From the NCBI GenBank assembly GCA_903970225.1, contig CAJCHR010000280.1, positions 1-35,222 of the forward strand: a stretch of 35,222 bases of DNA, written 5' to 3'. The position numbers were made by a program, and so were the translations under genes. This DNA is from Actinobacteria bacterium 21-64-8 (GTDB lineage: Bacteria > Pseudomonadota > Alphaproteobacteria > Sphingomonadales > Sphingomonadaceae). The notes under the pieces are model-generated. The model saw only the letters and a program-made list of their open reading frames with translations, was not told where the DNA came from and did no database searches. This document shows, one piece after another, positions 8,444 to 15,422 of the stretch. How positions within the stretch are numbered: position 1 is the first letter of the stretch; each line of letters starts with the position of its first letter.

Positions 8444-9349
8444 ATGAGCAACCGCAATTCAATACTCGCCGGTGCGGCGCTCCTCGTGCTTGGTCTGGTC
8501 TTGTCCGCATCTGCGATTCACGCGCAGACCGCGGCCGCCGATCCGGCCACGATCACCACCCCGGCGCCGACTGCGCAGGACTGGGCAAGTATCGCGAAAC
8601 TGCCCGATCTGAGCGGCGTATGGTCGCCAGGGACGATCGACAAGTTCGAGCCGGGGACCACCACCGCGCCGCCGTGGAAGCCGGAATTCGCCAGACAGAT
8701 CGCCGCGCTCAAGGCGCTGGAGGAACAGGGCAGCCCGCAGAATATCTACGTCAACTGCCTTCCCGAGGGCCTCCCGAGTTCGGCCTCGCAGACGCTGAAT
8801 TCCACCGAGTTTCTGGTGACGCCGGGCCGGGTCACGATCCTGGGTGAGTTCGACGGCAACCGGCTACGCCGGATCTGGACCGACGGTCGGCCGCATCCCG
8901 CCGACCCCGACCCGACCTTCAGCGGCCATTCGATCGGCCACTGGGAGGGCAATACGCTGGTGGTCGATACGATCGGCTTCCTGCCCGAGGTGTTCATCCC
9001 GATGGGGCAAGGCGTGGGCATTCCCAACAATGGCGACATGCATGTCAGCGAGCGGATCACGCTGGTCGATGCCAATACGATCCGCCAGGAGCTCATCGTG
9101 ACCGCGCCCAAGGTGCTCACCGCACCGTGGAAGACCGCGCGCACCTACACCCGTCACCGCGAACGGAAGTACGACTTCGTCGAATCCTCCTGCCGACAGG
9201 GCGATTTCTACGAAGACAAGGACGAGCACGGAAACGCGGTGTTCAAGCCGATCCCCAAGGACGCAGGCGGCGCGCCGGTGCCGCCTGACGAGCCCGATGC
9301 CAAGTCGCCCAATTCTCAGCCGTCCAGTTCCAAACCGAAGAGCCAGTAG
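8444..9349 (+). CDS. Exported protein of unknown function, copy 1 of a tandem pair
   Basis: A 301-residue protein with a Sec signal peptide (about 1-27, ending SASAIHA) and no domain I can name. It shares a series of blocks with the gene at 9772: AKLPDLSGVWSP, NCLPEGLP, TPGRVTILGEFDGN, RLRRIWTDGR, SIGHWEGNTLVVDTIGFLP, GIPNNGDMHVSERI and CRQGDFYEDKD. The Trp/Asp/Gly-rich blocks suggest a beta-rich, possibly lipocalin- or propeller-like fold, which is a guess. The start at 8444 is chosen from the signal peptide; an in-frame ATG at 8435 is possible. A TTGACA at 8403-8408 could be a -35 box. It is followed after 3 bp by a DUF6152 gene; the pair is repeated next door. Confidence 0.8.
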   Translation: MSNRNSILAGAALLVLGLVLSASAIHAQTAAADPATITTPAPTAQDWASIAKLPDLSGVWSPGTIDKFEPGTTTAPPWKPEFARQIAALKALEEQGSPQNIYVNCLPEGLPSSASQTLNSTEFLVTPGRVTILGEFDGNRLRRIWTDGRPHPADPDPTFSGHSIGHWEGNTLVVDTIGFLPEVFIPMGQGVGIPNNGDMHVSERITLVDANTIRQELIVTAPKVLTAPWKTARTYTRHRERKYDFVESSCRQGDFYEDKDEHGNAVFKPIPKDAGGAPVPPDEPDAKSPNSQPSSSKPKSQ

Positions 9350-9352
9350 CCC

Positions 9353-9775
9353 ATGCGTCCCATCATCTTCGCCCGCCTGCTCGGCCCAGTCGCCCTGCTT
9401 GGTCTCGCAACGAGCGTGCCCGCGCTTGCACATCACAGTTTCGCGATGTTCGATCCCAGCAAGCCGATGAGCTTCGAAGGCACCGTGAAGAGCCTGCAAT
9501 GGACCGCGCCGCATGCGATCCTGTGGATCGAGGCCGGCAAAGTCGGTCAGTACGACGCGGGCCTGTGGTCGCTCGAGCTGCCCACCAGCCCCGGGAACCT
9601 CAACAAGATGGGCTGGTCACGCACCTCACTGGTTCCGGGTGACAAGGTCCGGGTCGATATCGACCCGATCCGCGACGGCCGGCGCGCCGGTCGGTTTAAG
9701 AAGGCCGTGATCCTGGCGAACGGCAAAGTCCTGACGGTCGGCAACATCCCCGGCGCGGGGGCGACCACCAAGTGA
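9353..9775 (+). CDS. DUF6152 family exported protein, copy 1
   Basis: A 140-residue periplasmic protein with a Sec signal peptide ending VPALA at residue 25, so the predicted mature chain begins HHSFAMFD. The family hallmarks follow: the HHSFAMFD start, a GTVK segment (about 43-46), then APHAILWIEAG, LWSLEL, SPGNLNKMGW and the GDKVRVDIDPIRDG block. The second copy (10623-11054) has the same HHSFAMFD start after ALA. DUF6152 has no established function. An exposed N-terminal His next to a second His is a known copper-binding arrangement in CopC and His-brace proteins; applying it here is inference. The stop overlaps the next gene's GTG by 4 bases. Confidence 0.85.
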   Translation: MRPIIFARLLGPVALLGLATSVPALAHHSFAMFDPSKPMSFEGTVKSLQWTAPHAILWIEAGKVGQYDAGLWSLELPTSPGNLNKMGWSRTSLVPGDKVRVDIDPIRDGRRAGRFKKAVILANGKVLTVGNIPGAGATTK

Positions 9776-10626
9776 GCCGGGCATTCACGCGCAAGCGCAG
9801 GGACCTGCTTGGCGCGATGGTTCTCAGCGCTGGCGTTCTGGCGAGCAGCACCAGCGCGCAGACCCCGCCGGTCAACGGGCCGATCAACCCGCCCCCCACC
9901 GCCGAGCAGTGGGCCGCGTTGGCCAAGCTGCCCGACTGGAGCGGAACCTGGTCGCCCGACATCACCGACCAGAACGCGCAGATCAAGACCAACCCGGTGC
10001 CCTGGAAGCCCGATATCCAGAAGCAGGTCGATTACTGGGTGTCCGAAGAACAGGCGGGGCGCCCCAACGGGTTGCTGCTCAACTGCCTGCCGCATGGCAT
10101 GCCCGGCCTGATCACGATCACGCACAACGCGATGGAGATCCTGTTCACGCCCGGTCGGGTCACGCTGCTCGGCGAATCCGACGGCAACCGGCTTCGCCGG
10201 ATCTGGACCGACGGCCGGGGCCATAGCGCCGATCCCGATCCAAGCTTCCACGGCGAATCGGTCGGCCACTGGGAGGGCGACACGCTCGCCGTCGATACGA
10301 TCGGCATCCTGCCGCAAGTGTTCCTGCCGGTGAGCGAATCGGTCGGTATTCCCAACAATGGCGATCTGCACATCACCGAGCGTATCCACCTGATCACGCC
10401 GGGCACGCTGGCGTTCGACCTGACGATCGACGCCCCGCATATCCTGACGCGGCCCTACGTCACGCGGCGCCTGTTCTATCGCCGCCGCCAGAAGAGCTTC
10501 GAGATCGGCGAAGGCGTCTGCCGCCAGGGCGACTTCCATGATGTCAAGGATAAATGGGATAACGACGTGTTCGAACCCGTCTACCAGCAGGATGGCAACG
10601 TCCTGCCTTCTCCCCCCAGCAAATGA
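9772..10626 (+). CDS. Exported protein of unknown function, copy 2 (Tat-like signal)
   Basis: A 284-residue paralogue of the 8444 gene. The GTG start at 9772 overlaps the preceding TGA (GTGA). The signal peptide (SRAFTRKRRDLLGAMVLSAG, cleavage near residue 30 at TSA-QTP) carries a twin Arg followed by hydrophobics (RRDLLG), resembling a Tat signal, whereas copy 1 has a plain Sec signal. Shared blocks are AKLPDWSGTWSP, NCLPHGMP, TPGRVTLLGESDGN, RLRRIWTDGR, SVGHWEGDTLAVDTIGILP, GIPNNGDLHITERI and CRQGDFHDVKD. Divergence outside these blocks shows the duplication is old. It is coupled to a DUF6152 gene by an ATGA overlap, as a functional pair would be. Function unknown. Confidence 0.8.
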   Translation: MSRAFTRKRRDLLGAMVLSAGVLASSTSAQTPPVNGPINPPPTAEQWAALAKLPDWSGTWSPDITDQNAQIKTNPVPWKPDIQKQVDYWVSEEQAGRPNGLLLNCLPHGMPGLITITHNAMEILFTPGRVTLLGESDGNRLRRIWTDGRGHSADPDPSFHGESVGHWEGDTLAVDTIGILPQVFLPVSESVGIPNNGDLHITERIHLITPGTLAFDLTIDAPHILTRPYVTRRLFYRRRQKSFEIGEGVCRQGDFHDVKDKWDNDVFEPVYQQDGNVLPSPPSK

Positions 10627-11054
10627 GAAAAGCGATGCGTCCGATCCCAGCCACTCCGATTGGCGCCGCCACGATCGCTGCCGTCACGTTCACCGTCGCC
10701 GCGCCCGCGCTCGCGCATCACAGCTTCGCGATGTTCGATCCGGGCAAGGTGGTGACGCTGAACGGCACGGTGAAGGAGTTCCGCTGGGTCAACCCGCACG
10801 TCTCGCTGTTCGTGCTCGCGGATCGTCCCGGTGCGACGCCCGAACTGTGGTCGGTGGAAATCACCAGCCCGGGCAACCTCGCCCGGCTGGGCTGGACCCG
10901 CAAGACGCTTAACGCGGGTGACAAGGTCGTGGTCGAGGTCAACCCGCTACGCGATGGGCAGAAGGGCGGCGGCTTCCGCAAGGCTACCCTGGTCGCGACC
11001 GGCCAGATCCTGCAGGCACGCCTGATAGACATCGAGAAGAACGGCGAGAAGTGA
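10623..11054 (+). CDS. DUF6152 family exported protein, copy 2
   Basis: A 143-residue protein; signal peptide to about residue 31 (ends AAPALA), mature start HHSFAMFDPGK. It aligns with copy 1 through LNGTVKEFRWVNPHVSLFV, LWSVEI, SPGNLARLGW and the GDKVVVEVNPLRDGQKGG block. It keeps the more typical NPH motif where copy 1 has APH. The ATG at 10623 overlaps the preceding TGA by 4 bases; an internal ATG at 10635 would also leave the signal peptide intact. It is the last gene of the four-gene plus-strand unit and converges, 3 bp apart, with a DUF6644 gene. Function unknown; see the metal-binding idea in the findings. Confidence 0.85.
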   Translation: MRKAMRPIPATPIGAATIAAVTFTVAAPALAHHSFAMFDPGKVVTLNGTVKEFRWVNPHVSLFVLADRPGATPELWSVEITSPGNLARLGWTRKTLNAGDKVVVEVNPLRDGQKGGGFRKATLVATGQILQARLIDIEKNGEK

Positions 11055-11057
11055 GCG

Positions 11058-11543
11058 TCATTGCGAGAGCGTGAAGCCGATCCAGCGGCCGAATGCCACG
11101 ATCGTGGTCCACAGGATCAGCGAGGCCGCGCCCGAAAGCTTGGGCAGGATCGCGCCCTCGCGCTCCAGATGCTGGTGCGCGAACACGTGGAACAGGACCA
11201 TGTTGAGCGCCGCGACCAGCAGCAGTACCATCTTGCCGAGAAAGAAGAAGTTGGCGGCGTAGCTGATCGGGTTCGCGACGAAGAGCAGTGAACCGGTGAT
11301 CGCCGCCAGCGCGAACGCGCTCCAGGTCACCGGCAGGATCGAGCGGATCAGTTCGCGCGCGTCGCGCCCGCGCGACGCAAGGCCGACCAGGCGCAGATCT
11401 ACGACTGCGATCGATCCGACCACCAGTGTGATCGCGATGACATGGACCGATTCGATCGCCGGAAACGCATACGTGGAATCCGTCAGTGCCTCGGAAAGGC
11501 GGGTTTCGGACAAGCGCTGGGCGAAGTCTTGCAGGAGGCTCAC
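11058..11543 (-). CDS. DUF6644-like four-helix membrane protein, copy 1
   Basis: A 161-residue integral membrane protein with about four hydrophobic segments (roughly 34-56, 76-94, 101-122 and 140-157). Conserved-looking polar residues are His in ESVHVIAI (about 34), Asp-Arg in VVDLRLVGLASR, Lys in FLGKMVLL, and the closing FGRWIGF. I assign it to DUF6644 by this pattern (SVH, DLRL, GRWI). The GTG start at 11543 follows AAGGA by 8 nt. It is the last gene of a minus-strand operon with a second DUF6644 gene and the GST-OYE fusion, and converges with the DUF6152 operon. Small four-helix proteins with conserved His recall the CopD domain, but that is analogy. Confidence 0.75.
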   Translation of the reverse strand: MSLLQDFAQRLSETRLSEALTDSTYAFPAIESVHVIAITLVVGSIAVVDLRLVGLASRGRDARELIRSILPVTWSAFALAAITGSLLFVANPISYAANFFFLGKMVLLLVAALNMVLFHVFAHQHLEREGAILPKLSGAASLILWTTIVAFGRWIGFTLSQ

Positions 11544-11597
11544 TCGGATATCCTTGGAATAAGCGTGGGGCTCAGGCCGTGAAGGTCAGGCCGAATG

Positions 11598-12110
11598 TCA
11601 CGAAGGCGCGCCCGCCCAGGGATCGGCGTAAGCGATCCAGCGTCCGGCCACGATCACCGCCAGCCACAGCGTCAACGTCACCAGCGCAACGAGCTTGCTC
11701 GCCGGTTTCGCAGTGACAACCTCGTCGCCGCGCTGCGCGAAAACCGGGCGCTGCGACCACGTCAGTCCCAGCGCCACGATCAGCAGGCCCATCTTGAGCC
11801 AGAAGATCGTGCGGAAGATCGCGCGGTTGGGTTCACCCGCTATCTGCAGCAGCCCGGTCGCCAGCAGCACGAGCACCGCGATCGTCACCGGCCACAGGAA
11901 GCGGTCGATCACCGCGGGCACGGGCTGTGAGCGCTCGGCCCAGCCGATGATCCGCAAGTTGATCAGCAGCACCCCCGCCAGCACCACCGCAACGCTGAGG
12001 ATATGTACGGTCTGCAGCGCGGGCACGACCCAGTCGTGGCTCGCGACCGCGAGATTGAGCCAGCTTCCGGTCAGCCAGTTGCTGATGCGGGTCAGGATTT
12101 GGGTGAACAT
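11598..12110 (-). CDS. DUF6644-like four-helix membrane protein, copy 2
   Basis: A 170-residue paralogue of the neighbouring gene. Hydrophobic segments lie at roughly 29-52, 70-88, 98-117 and 142-160. The matching motifs are ALQTVHILSVAVVLAG (His at about 36), LINLRIIGWAERS, FWLKMGLL and the closing AGRWIAYADPW. The pattern VH near the first helix, N/DLRL, LKM and GRWI is shared with the gene at 11058. It starts 8 nt after the stop of the GST-OYE fusion, so it is probably co-transcribed. The order of two membrane proteins facing two DUF6152 proteins suggests two matched exported/membrane pairs, which is inference. Confidence 0.75.
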   Translation of the reverse strand: MFTQILTRISNWLTGSWLNLAVASHDWVVPALQTVHILSVAVVLAGVLLINLRIIGWAERSQPVPAVIDRFLWPVTIAVLVLLATGLLQIAGEPNRAIFRTIFWLKMGLLIVALGLTWSQRPVFAQRGDEVVTAKPASKLVALVTLTLWLAVIVAGRWIAYADPWAGAPS

Positions 12111-12118
12111 CGGCTCGC

Positions 12119-13462
12119 TCAGTTTGCTGGCACGGGGACGGGTTCGAGGAAGGGATAATCGATATACCCCGCTTCCTCGCCATTCTGGAATGTCGCCACG
12201 TCGGGCGGGTTCAGCGGGACGTGGTCGAGCCGGAAGCGGTCGACCAGATCGGGATTGGCGATGTAGAGCCGGCCGAACGCGACGAAGTCCGCGCGCCCGC
12301 CCTCGATCGCGGCGAGCGCGGTGTCGCGGGTGAACTCGCCCGCGAGGATCAGCGGACCCGCGAAGATCTTGCGTATCCGTGCGGAAAGCCGCCGTTCGGC
12401 GGCGGTCGCATCGGGCTCGATCAGGTGAAGGTAGGCGATATCGCGATCGTGCAGTTCGCGCGCCACGTAAGCGTAAAGCGCCGCCGGATCGGAGTCGCCG
12501 CGCCCGTCGACGTCGAAGTGCGGCGAGATCCGCACGCCCACGCCCGCGGGGCCGAATACCTCGATCGCGGCATCGACGACCTCGAGCAGGAAGCGCGCGC
12601 GGTTCTCGATTGCGCCGCCGTAGGCATCGGTGCGCGTATTGGCATCGTCACGCAGAAATTGCTCGATCAGGAAGCCATTCGCCGCGTGCAATGCGATGCC
12701 GTCGAAGCCGGCGCGCTTGCTGTTGCTGGCGGCCTCGCGGAATTGATCGACGAGGTCGGGGATTTCATTCAACTCCGCCGCGCGCGGCACCGGGAACGGC
12801 TTGGTCCCGCTGACGATCGGCAGGGATCCGCTGGCCGCGACCGCGGAGGGGGCAACCGGCAGCACGTTGGCGGTCACCGCGCTCCAGGCTTCGACTTGCC
12901 CGTCCGAAAAGCGCCGCAGACGCGGGAAGGCGCTGCTCAGCGTATCGCCCGAGATGTCCTCGACGATCAGGTATCGCTGGAGGAACGGCGCGTAGCCCGA
13001 GTCGACCAGCGCATAGTCGGCGCCATTGAAGAACGGCCCCTCGCCGTGCCGCTCCAGCGCCTCCTCGAGCCGTGCGAATACGGCGAACAACGCCTCGCGC
13101 GCTTTCGCAAGTTCCTCTTCAGTCGCGGCACTTCCGACAGAGCCGGTCGCGGCGGAGAAGCTGGGGATGTAATCGGTCCAGGCGCGGTTCGAGGCGCGGG
13201 TGATCGGATCGGCCGGGTGAAGCCGTGGTTCGATCGTCTCGTCGAGGTATTCGGAGATGGCGTTGGACTTGAACAGGGCCACATTATCGTCGATCTGGAG
13301 CACGAGCACTTTGCCATGCGGCGAAATCGGCTTGAACCAGTCAGGACGGTTGCCGGGCTCAATGTGAACGAGTTCGAAGTCCACAGCCTTCTCGCGCAGC
13401 ACGATCGCCGCACGCTGGACCCATGGACAAGTCTTGAAACTGACGAGACGATATCGGGTCAA
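12119..13462 (-). CDS. Chimera: glutathione S-transferase fused to a truncated old yellow enzyme
   Basis: One uninterrupted 447-residue frame with two unrelated parts. Residues 1-~185 are a complete GST: thioredoxin-fold with CPWVQRAAIVL (Cys at about 12), PHGKVLVLQ, FKSNAISEYLDE, and the helical C domain ending FPRLRRFSD. From about residue 186 it is an NemA/XenB-type old yellow enzyme: QVEAWSAVTANV, then LPVAPSAV, PRAAELNEIPDLV, HAANGFLIEQFLRD, TDAYGGAIENRARF, FGRLYIANPDL. The first ~100 OYE residues (beta strands 1-2 of the TIM barrel) are absent, and a further ~27 residues (the LQLWHVGR region, which supplies the FMN-contacting Gln and substrate-site Trp) are skipped between TANV and LPVAP. 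The HxxN pair is kept but the proton-donor Tyr is Phe (HAANGF). Start is TTG. Flavin function is doubtful; GST activity may survive. Confidence 0.8.
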   Translation of the reverse strand: MTRYRLVSFKTCPWVQRAAIVLREKAVDFELVHIEPGNRPDWFKPISPHGKVLVLQIDDNVALFKSNAISEYLDETIEPRLHPADPITRASNRAWTDYIPSFSAATGSVGSAATEEELAKAREALFAVFARLEEALERHGEGPFFNGADYALVDSGYAPFLQRYLIVEDISGDTLSSAFPRLRRFSDGQVEAWSAVTANVLPVAPSAVAASGSLPIVSGTKPFPVPRAAELNEIPDLVDQFREAASNSKRAGFDGIALHAANGFLIEQFLRDDANTRTDAYGGAIENRARFLLEVVDAAIEVFGPAGVGVRISPHFDVDGRGDSDPAALYAYVARELHDRDIAYLHLIEPDATAAERRLSARIRKIFAGPLILAGEFTRDTALAAIEGGRADFVAFGRLYIANPDLVDRFRLDHVPLNPPDVATFQNGEEAGYIDYPFLEPVPVPAN

Positions 13463-13497
13463 GCGCTGCTCTACTGGAAAATGTGTCGTCGTTCAGC

Positions 13498-13540
13498 GCA
13501 AAACGGCGGCGGCAACCCTGCCTGGGGGTCACCGCCGCCT
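13498..13540 (-). terminator. Probable intrinsic terminator of the TauD gene
   Basis: Just beyond the TauD stop, GGCGGCGG (13505-13512) pairs perfectly with CCGCCGCC (13532-13539); the loop can pair further (ACCC with GGGT). Read on the minus strand the hairpin is followed by GTTTTGC, a short T-run. Position between two same-strand genes suggests TauD is transcribed separately from the GST-OYE operon. Confidence 0.55.
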
Positions 13541-13561
13541 GCTTTGCTTTCGGTTCAGGCC

Positions 13562-14440
13562 TTACAGGCTACGCCACAGATCTTCGTCGTCGATCAGCAC
13601 GCGCTCGAGTGCGCGCGGATAGTCGCCGTAATCGCGCACGGCGCGGTGCACGGCGGCGCGGTTGTCCCAGAACGCGATCGAGCCGGGCTTCCACGCAAAA
13701 CGAACCTGATATTCTGGCTTGCGATAGCGATCGAGGATCAGTTGGAGAACTTCGCGGTTTTCGTCCTTGTCGAGGCCGACGATCTCGGGATGCTTGCCGA
13801 AATCGACCCACAGGATCTTCTTGCCGGTCTCCCGGTGCGTTCGCACGATCGGATGTGCGACGAGCGGGTAGTCGCCGTGCCCGGCGCGCTTCAGAGAGCT
13901 GCGGAAATCGACAATCGAGTGCAGGCCTTCGAACCGATCCTTCACGTCCTGCGGAAGGTCGTTGTAGACCTGCTCGGCATCGACCCAGATCGTGTCGCCG
14001 CCCGTCGGCGGCAGATCCACCGCACGCAGCACCGAGCCCCAGCTCGGGACGATCCGCCAGTTTGTGTCGGTGTGATAGCCGTCGTAGATCTCGCCGGGAC
14101 GCTTCTCGCTCTCGAAGAATTCGCGCTGCTGCGGGTCGGCCGAAATCAGATGCACGCCGGATTCGCCATCGACATCGATCAGGCGATCGGCCGTGTAGGG
14201 CGGCGTGTAGATCGAACCGAAACGCTTGGCGAAATCGAGATGCTGGCGGCGATCGACAGTCTGGTCGCGGAAGAACAGCACCTTGTATTTCAGCAGTGCT
14301 GCCTTGATCTGGTCGCGCGCCTCATCCGACAGGGCTTTGCTCAGGTCGATCCCGCTGACTTCGGCGCCGATCGTGGGATGCGCGGGCGTGAACGTCAGCG
14401 TGGCGGTATCGGCTCTTTCAAGTTCCAGGACATCGCTCAT
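13562..14440 (-). CDS. TauD/TfdA-family Fe(II)/2-oxoglutarate dioxygenase
   Basis: A 292-residue mononuclear iron dioxygenase. Iron ligands are His123 and Asp125 in GYHTDTNW and His265 in NRAAVHRAV. The 2-oxoglutarate-binding Arg is at 276 or 280 (PRALER), with the same spacing from the distal His as in TauD. PTGGDTIWVD is also typical. These enzymes hydroxylate taurine, alkylsulfonates, sulfate esters or phenoxyacetates; the substrate residues here cannot be assigned with confidence. Length is normal. GGAGAG lies 9 nt before the ATG. It stands alone, between a probable terminator and an upstream palindrome. A sulfur-scavenging role would fit the organosulfur operon 15 kb away, but other substrates are possible. 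Confidence 0.87.
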   Translation of the reverse strand: MSDVLELERADTATLTFTPAHPTIGAEVSGIDLSKALSDEARDQIKAALLKYKVLFFRDQTVDRRQHLDFAKRFGSIYTPPYTADRLIDVDGESGVHLISADPQQREFFESEKRPGEIYDGYHTDTNWRIVPSWGSVLRAVDLPPTGGDTIWVDAEQVYNDLPQDVKDRFEGLHSIVDFRSSLKRAGHGDYPLVAHPIVRTHRETGKKILWVDFGKHPEIVGLDKDENREVLQLILDRYRKPEYQVRFAWKPGSIAFWDNRAAVHRAVRDYGDYPRALERVLIDDEDLWRSL

Positions 14441-14458
14441 ATTGCTCTCCGAAATGGC

Positions 14459-14477
14459 TCATCATCGAGAATGATGA
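14459..14477. promoter_or_regulatory. 19-bp palindrome upstream of the TauD gene (candidate operator)
   Basis: TCATCAT-CGAGA-ATGATGA is a perfect inverted repeat with 7-bp arms and a 5-bp spacer, 18 bp upstream of the TauD start codon. Its length and AT-rich ATGATG arms resemble a Fur-type box (19 bp, GATAATGAT-like halves) but the match is partial. It is the only such dyad in the 139-bp gap. Regulator unknown. Confidence 0.4.
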
Positions 14478-14579
14478 TTGCGTCTGCCTGGAGAATTTGC
14501 GCCCGCTTGGGTGCCGGAACAATCGAACTAATTCGATGATCCTATGAGTTAATCTGAACCCGGGTTCGTTCGCCTGGGC

Positions 14580-15422
14580 TCAGTGCCTGGGTTTTACGAA
14601 CCTCAGCGTCATCCGGTCGCTCTCGCCGATCGCGTCATACTTGGCGTGATCGAAACTCGGATCGGGCGCCACTCCGAAAGGTGACGAACGCCGCGCCGGC
14701 GGGAGCGTCCACACGCCGAACGGGTAGTCCTTGGTGTCTTTGGGATTGGCATTGATCTCCGAACGCGCCGCCAGTTTGAAGCCGGCGCGGGCCGCCTCGC
14801 CGATCACATACGCTTCCGAGACGTAGCCATCGCCCTTCGCGGGATCGGCACCATCGGGCGCGCGGTGATCCTCGATCGCGAGCACGCCGCCGGGTTTCAG
14901 CGCCGCGAAGAAGTCGGCGAAGGCCTTGCGGATGAAGCCGTTGGTCACCCAATTGTGAGTCTCACGCGACACCAGGACGAAGTCGATGCTGGCAGGCGCC
15001 GCCAATGCGCCAGACTTCGGGCCGAAGCCGACCACGCGAATCGAACCATAGAGTGCCGGGTTGCCCGCGTATTTGCCCTCGAACGCGGCGCGGCTCTTGC
15101 GCTCGGACTCGCTGGCAGCGGGATCGTCCAGATCGGCAGCCGCTGCGATATACCGCCCACCTGTCTGCGCCAGATAAGGCGCGAGGATGTTGGTCCACCA
15201 CCCGCCGCCCGGCTCAACCTCGATCACCGACGCGCCGGGCTTCAGACCCCAGAACCGCAGCGAAGCCTCGGGATGGCGATAGATGTCGCGCACGGTGTCC
15301 GCCGCGGGACGGCTGGCGCTCGTGACGGCCTTGTGGAGGATCGCGTCGGTGCGTGCGGTGGCCGGACCGGACACGGCGACAAGCGCCAGTCCTGCGAGCG
15401 CGAGATGACCGAGCTTGTTCAC
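14580..15422 (-). CDS. Exported class I SAM-methyltransferase-like protein (COG4798 type)
   Basis: A 280-residue protein with a Sec signal peptide (about 1-23, ending GPATA) followed by a Rossmann-like methyltransferase domain. Visible motifs are FWGLKPGASVIEVEPGGGWWTNILAPYL (motif I region, about 57-84, with EVEPGGG), FVLVSRETHNWV (motif IV region) and FFAALKPGGVLAIEDHRAP (post-motif). The pattern matches the predicted methyltransferase group COG4798, whose members are commonly exported. S-adenosylmethionine is not known to be available in the periplasm, so the true activity is unclear. The GTG start overlaps the stop of the dienelactone hydrolase gene by 4 bases (GTGA), implying a shared transcript. 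Confidence 0.8.
   Translation of the reverse strand: MNKLGHLALAGLALVAVSGPATARTDAILHKAVTSASRPAADTVRDIYRHPEASLRFWGLKPGASVIEVEPGGGWWTNILAPYLAQTGGRYIAAAADLDDPAASESERKSRAAFEGKYAGNPALYGSIRVVGFGPKSGALAAPASIDFVLVSRETHNWVTNGFIRKAFADFFAALKPGGVLAIEDHRAPDGADPAKGDGYVSEAYVIGEAARAGFKLAARSEINANPKDTKDYPFGVWTLPPARRSSPFGVAPDPSFDHAKYDAIGESDRMTLRFVKPRH

Larger units (their letters stand above)
8444..11054 (+). repeat. Tandem duplication of a two-gene unit (exported protein + DUF6152)
   Basis: Unit 1 (8444-9775) and unit 2 (9772-11054) have the same order: a ~290-residue exported protein followed by a ~140-residue DUF6152 protein. Both members are paralogous between units by shared sequence blocks, and all junctions are overlaps or 3-bp gaps, giving one four-gene operon. 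The DNA has diverged enough that this is a gene-level, not a recent nucleotide-level, duplication. Confidence 0.8.

Noticed and set aside
12221-14539. 772-codon plus-strand frame spanning the fusion and TauD genes
   Set aside because: It overlaps two well-supported genes on the other strand and has no recognisable domain.
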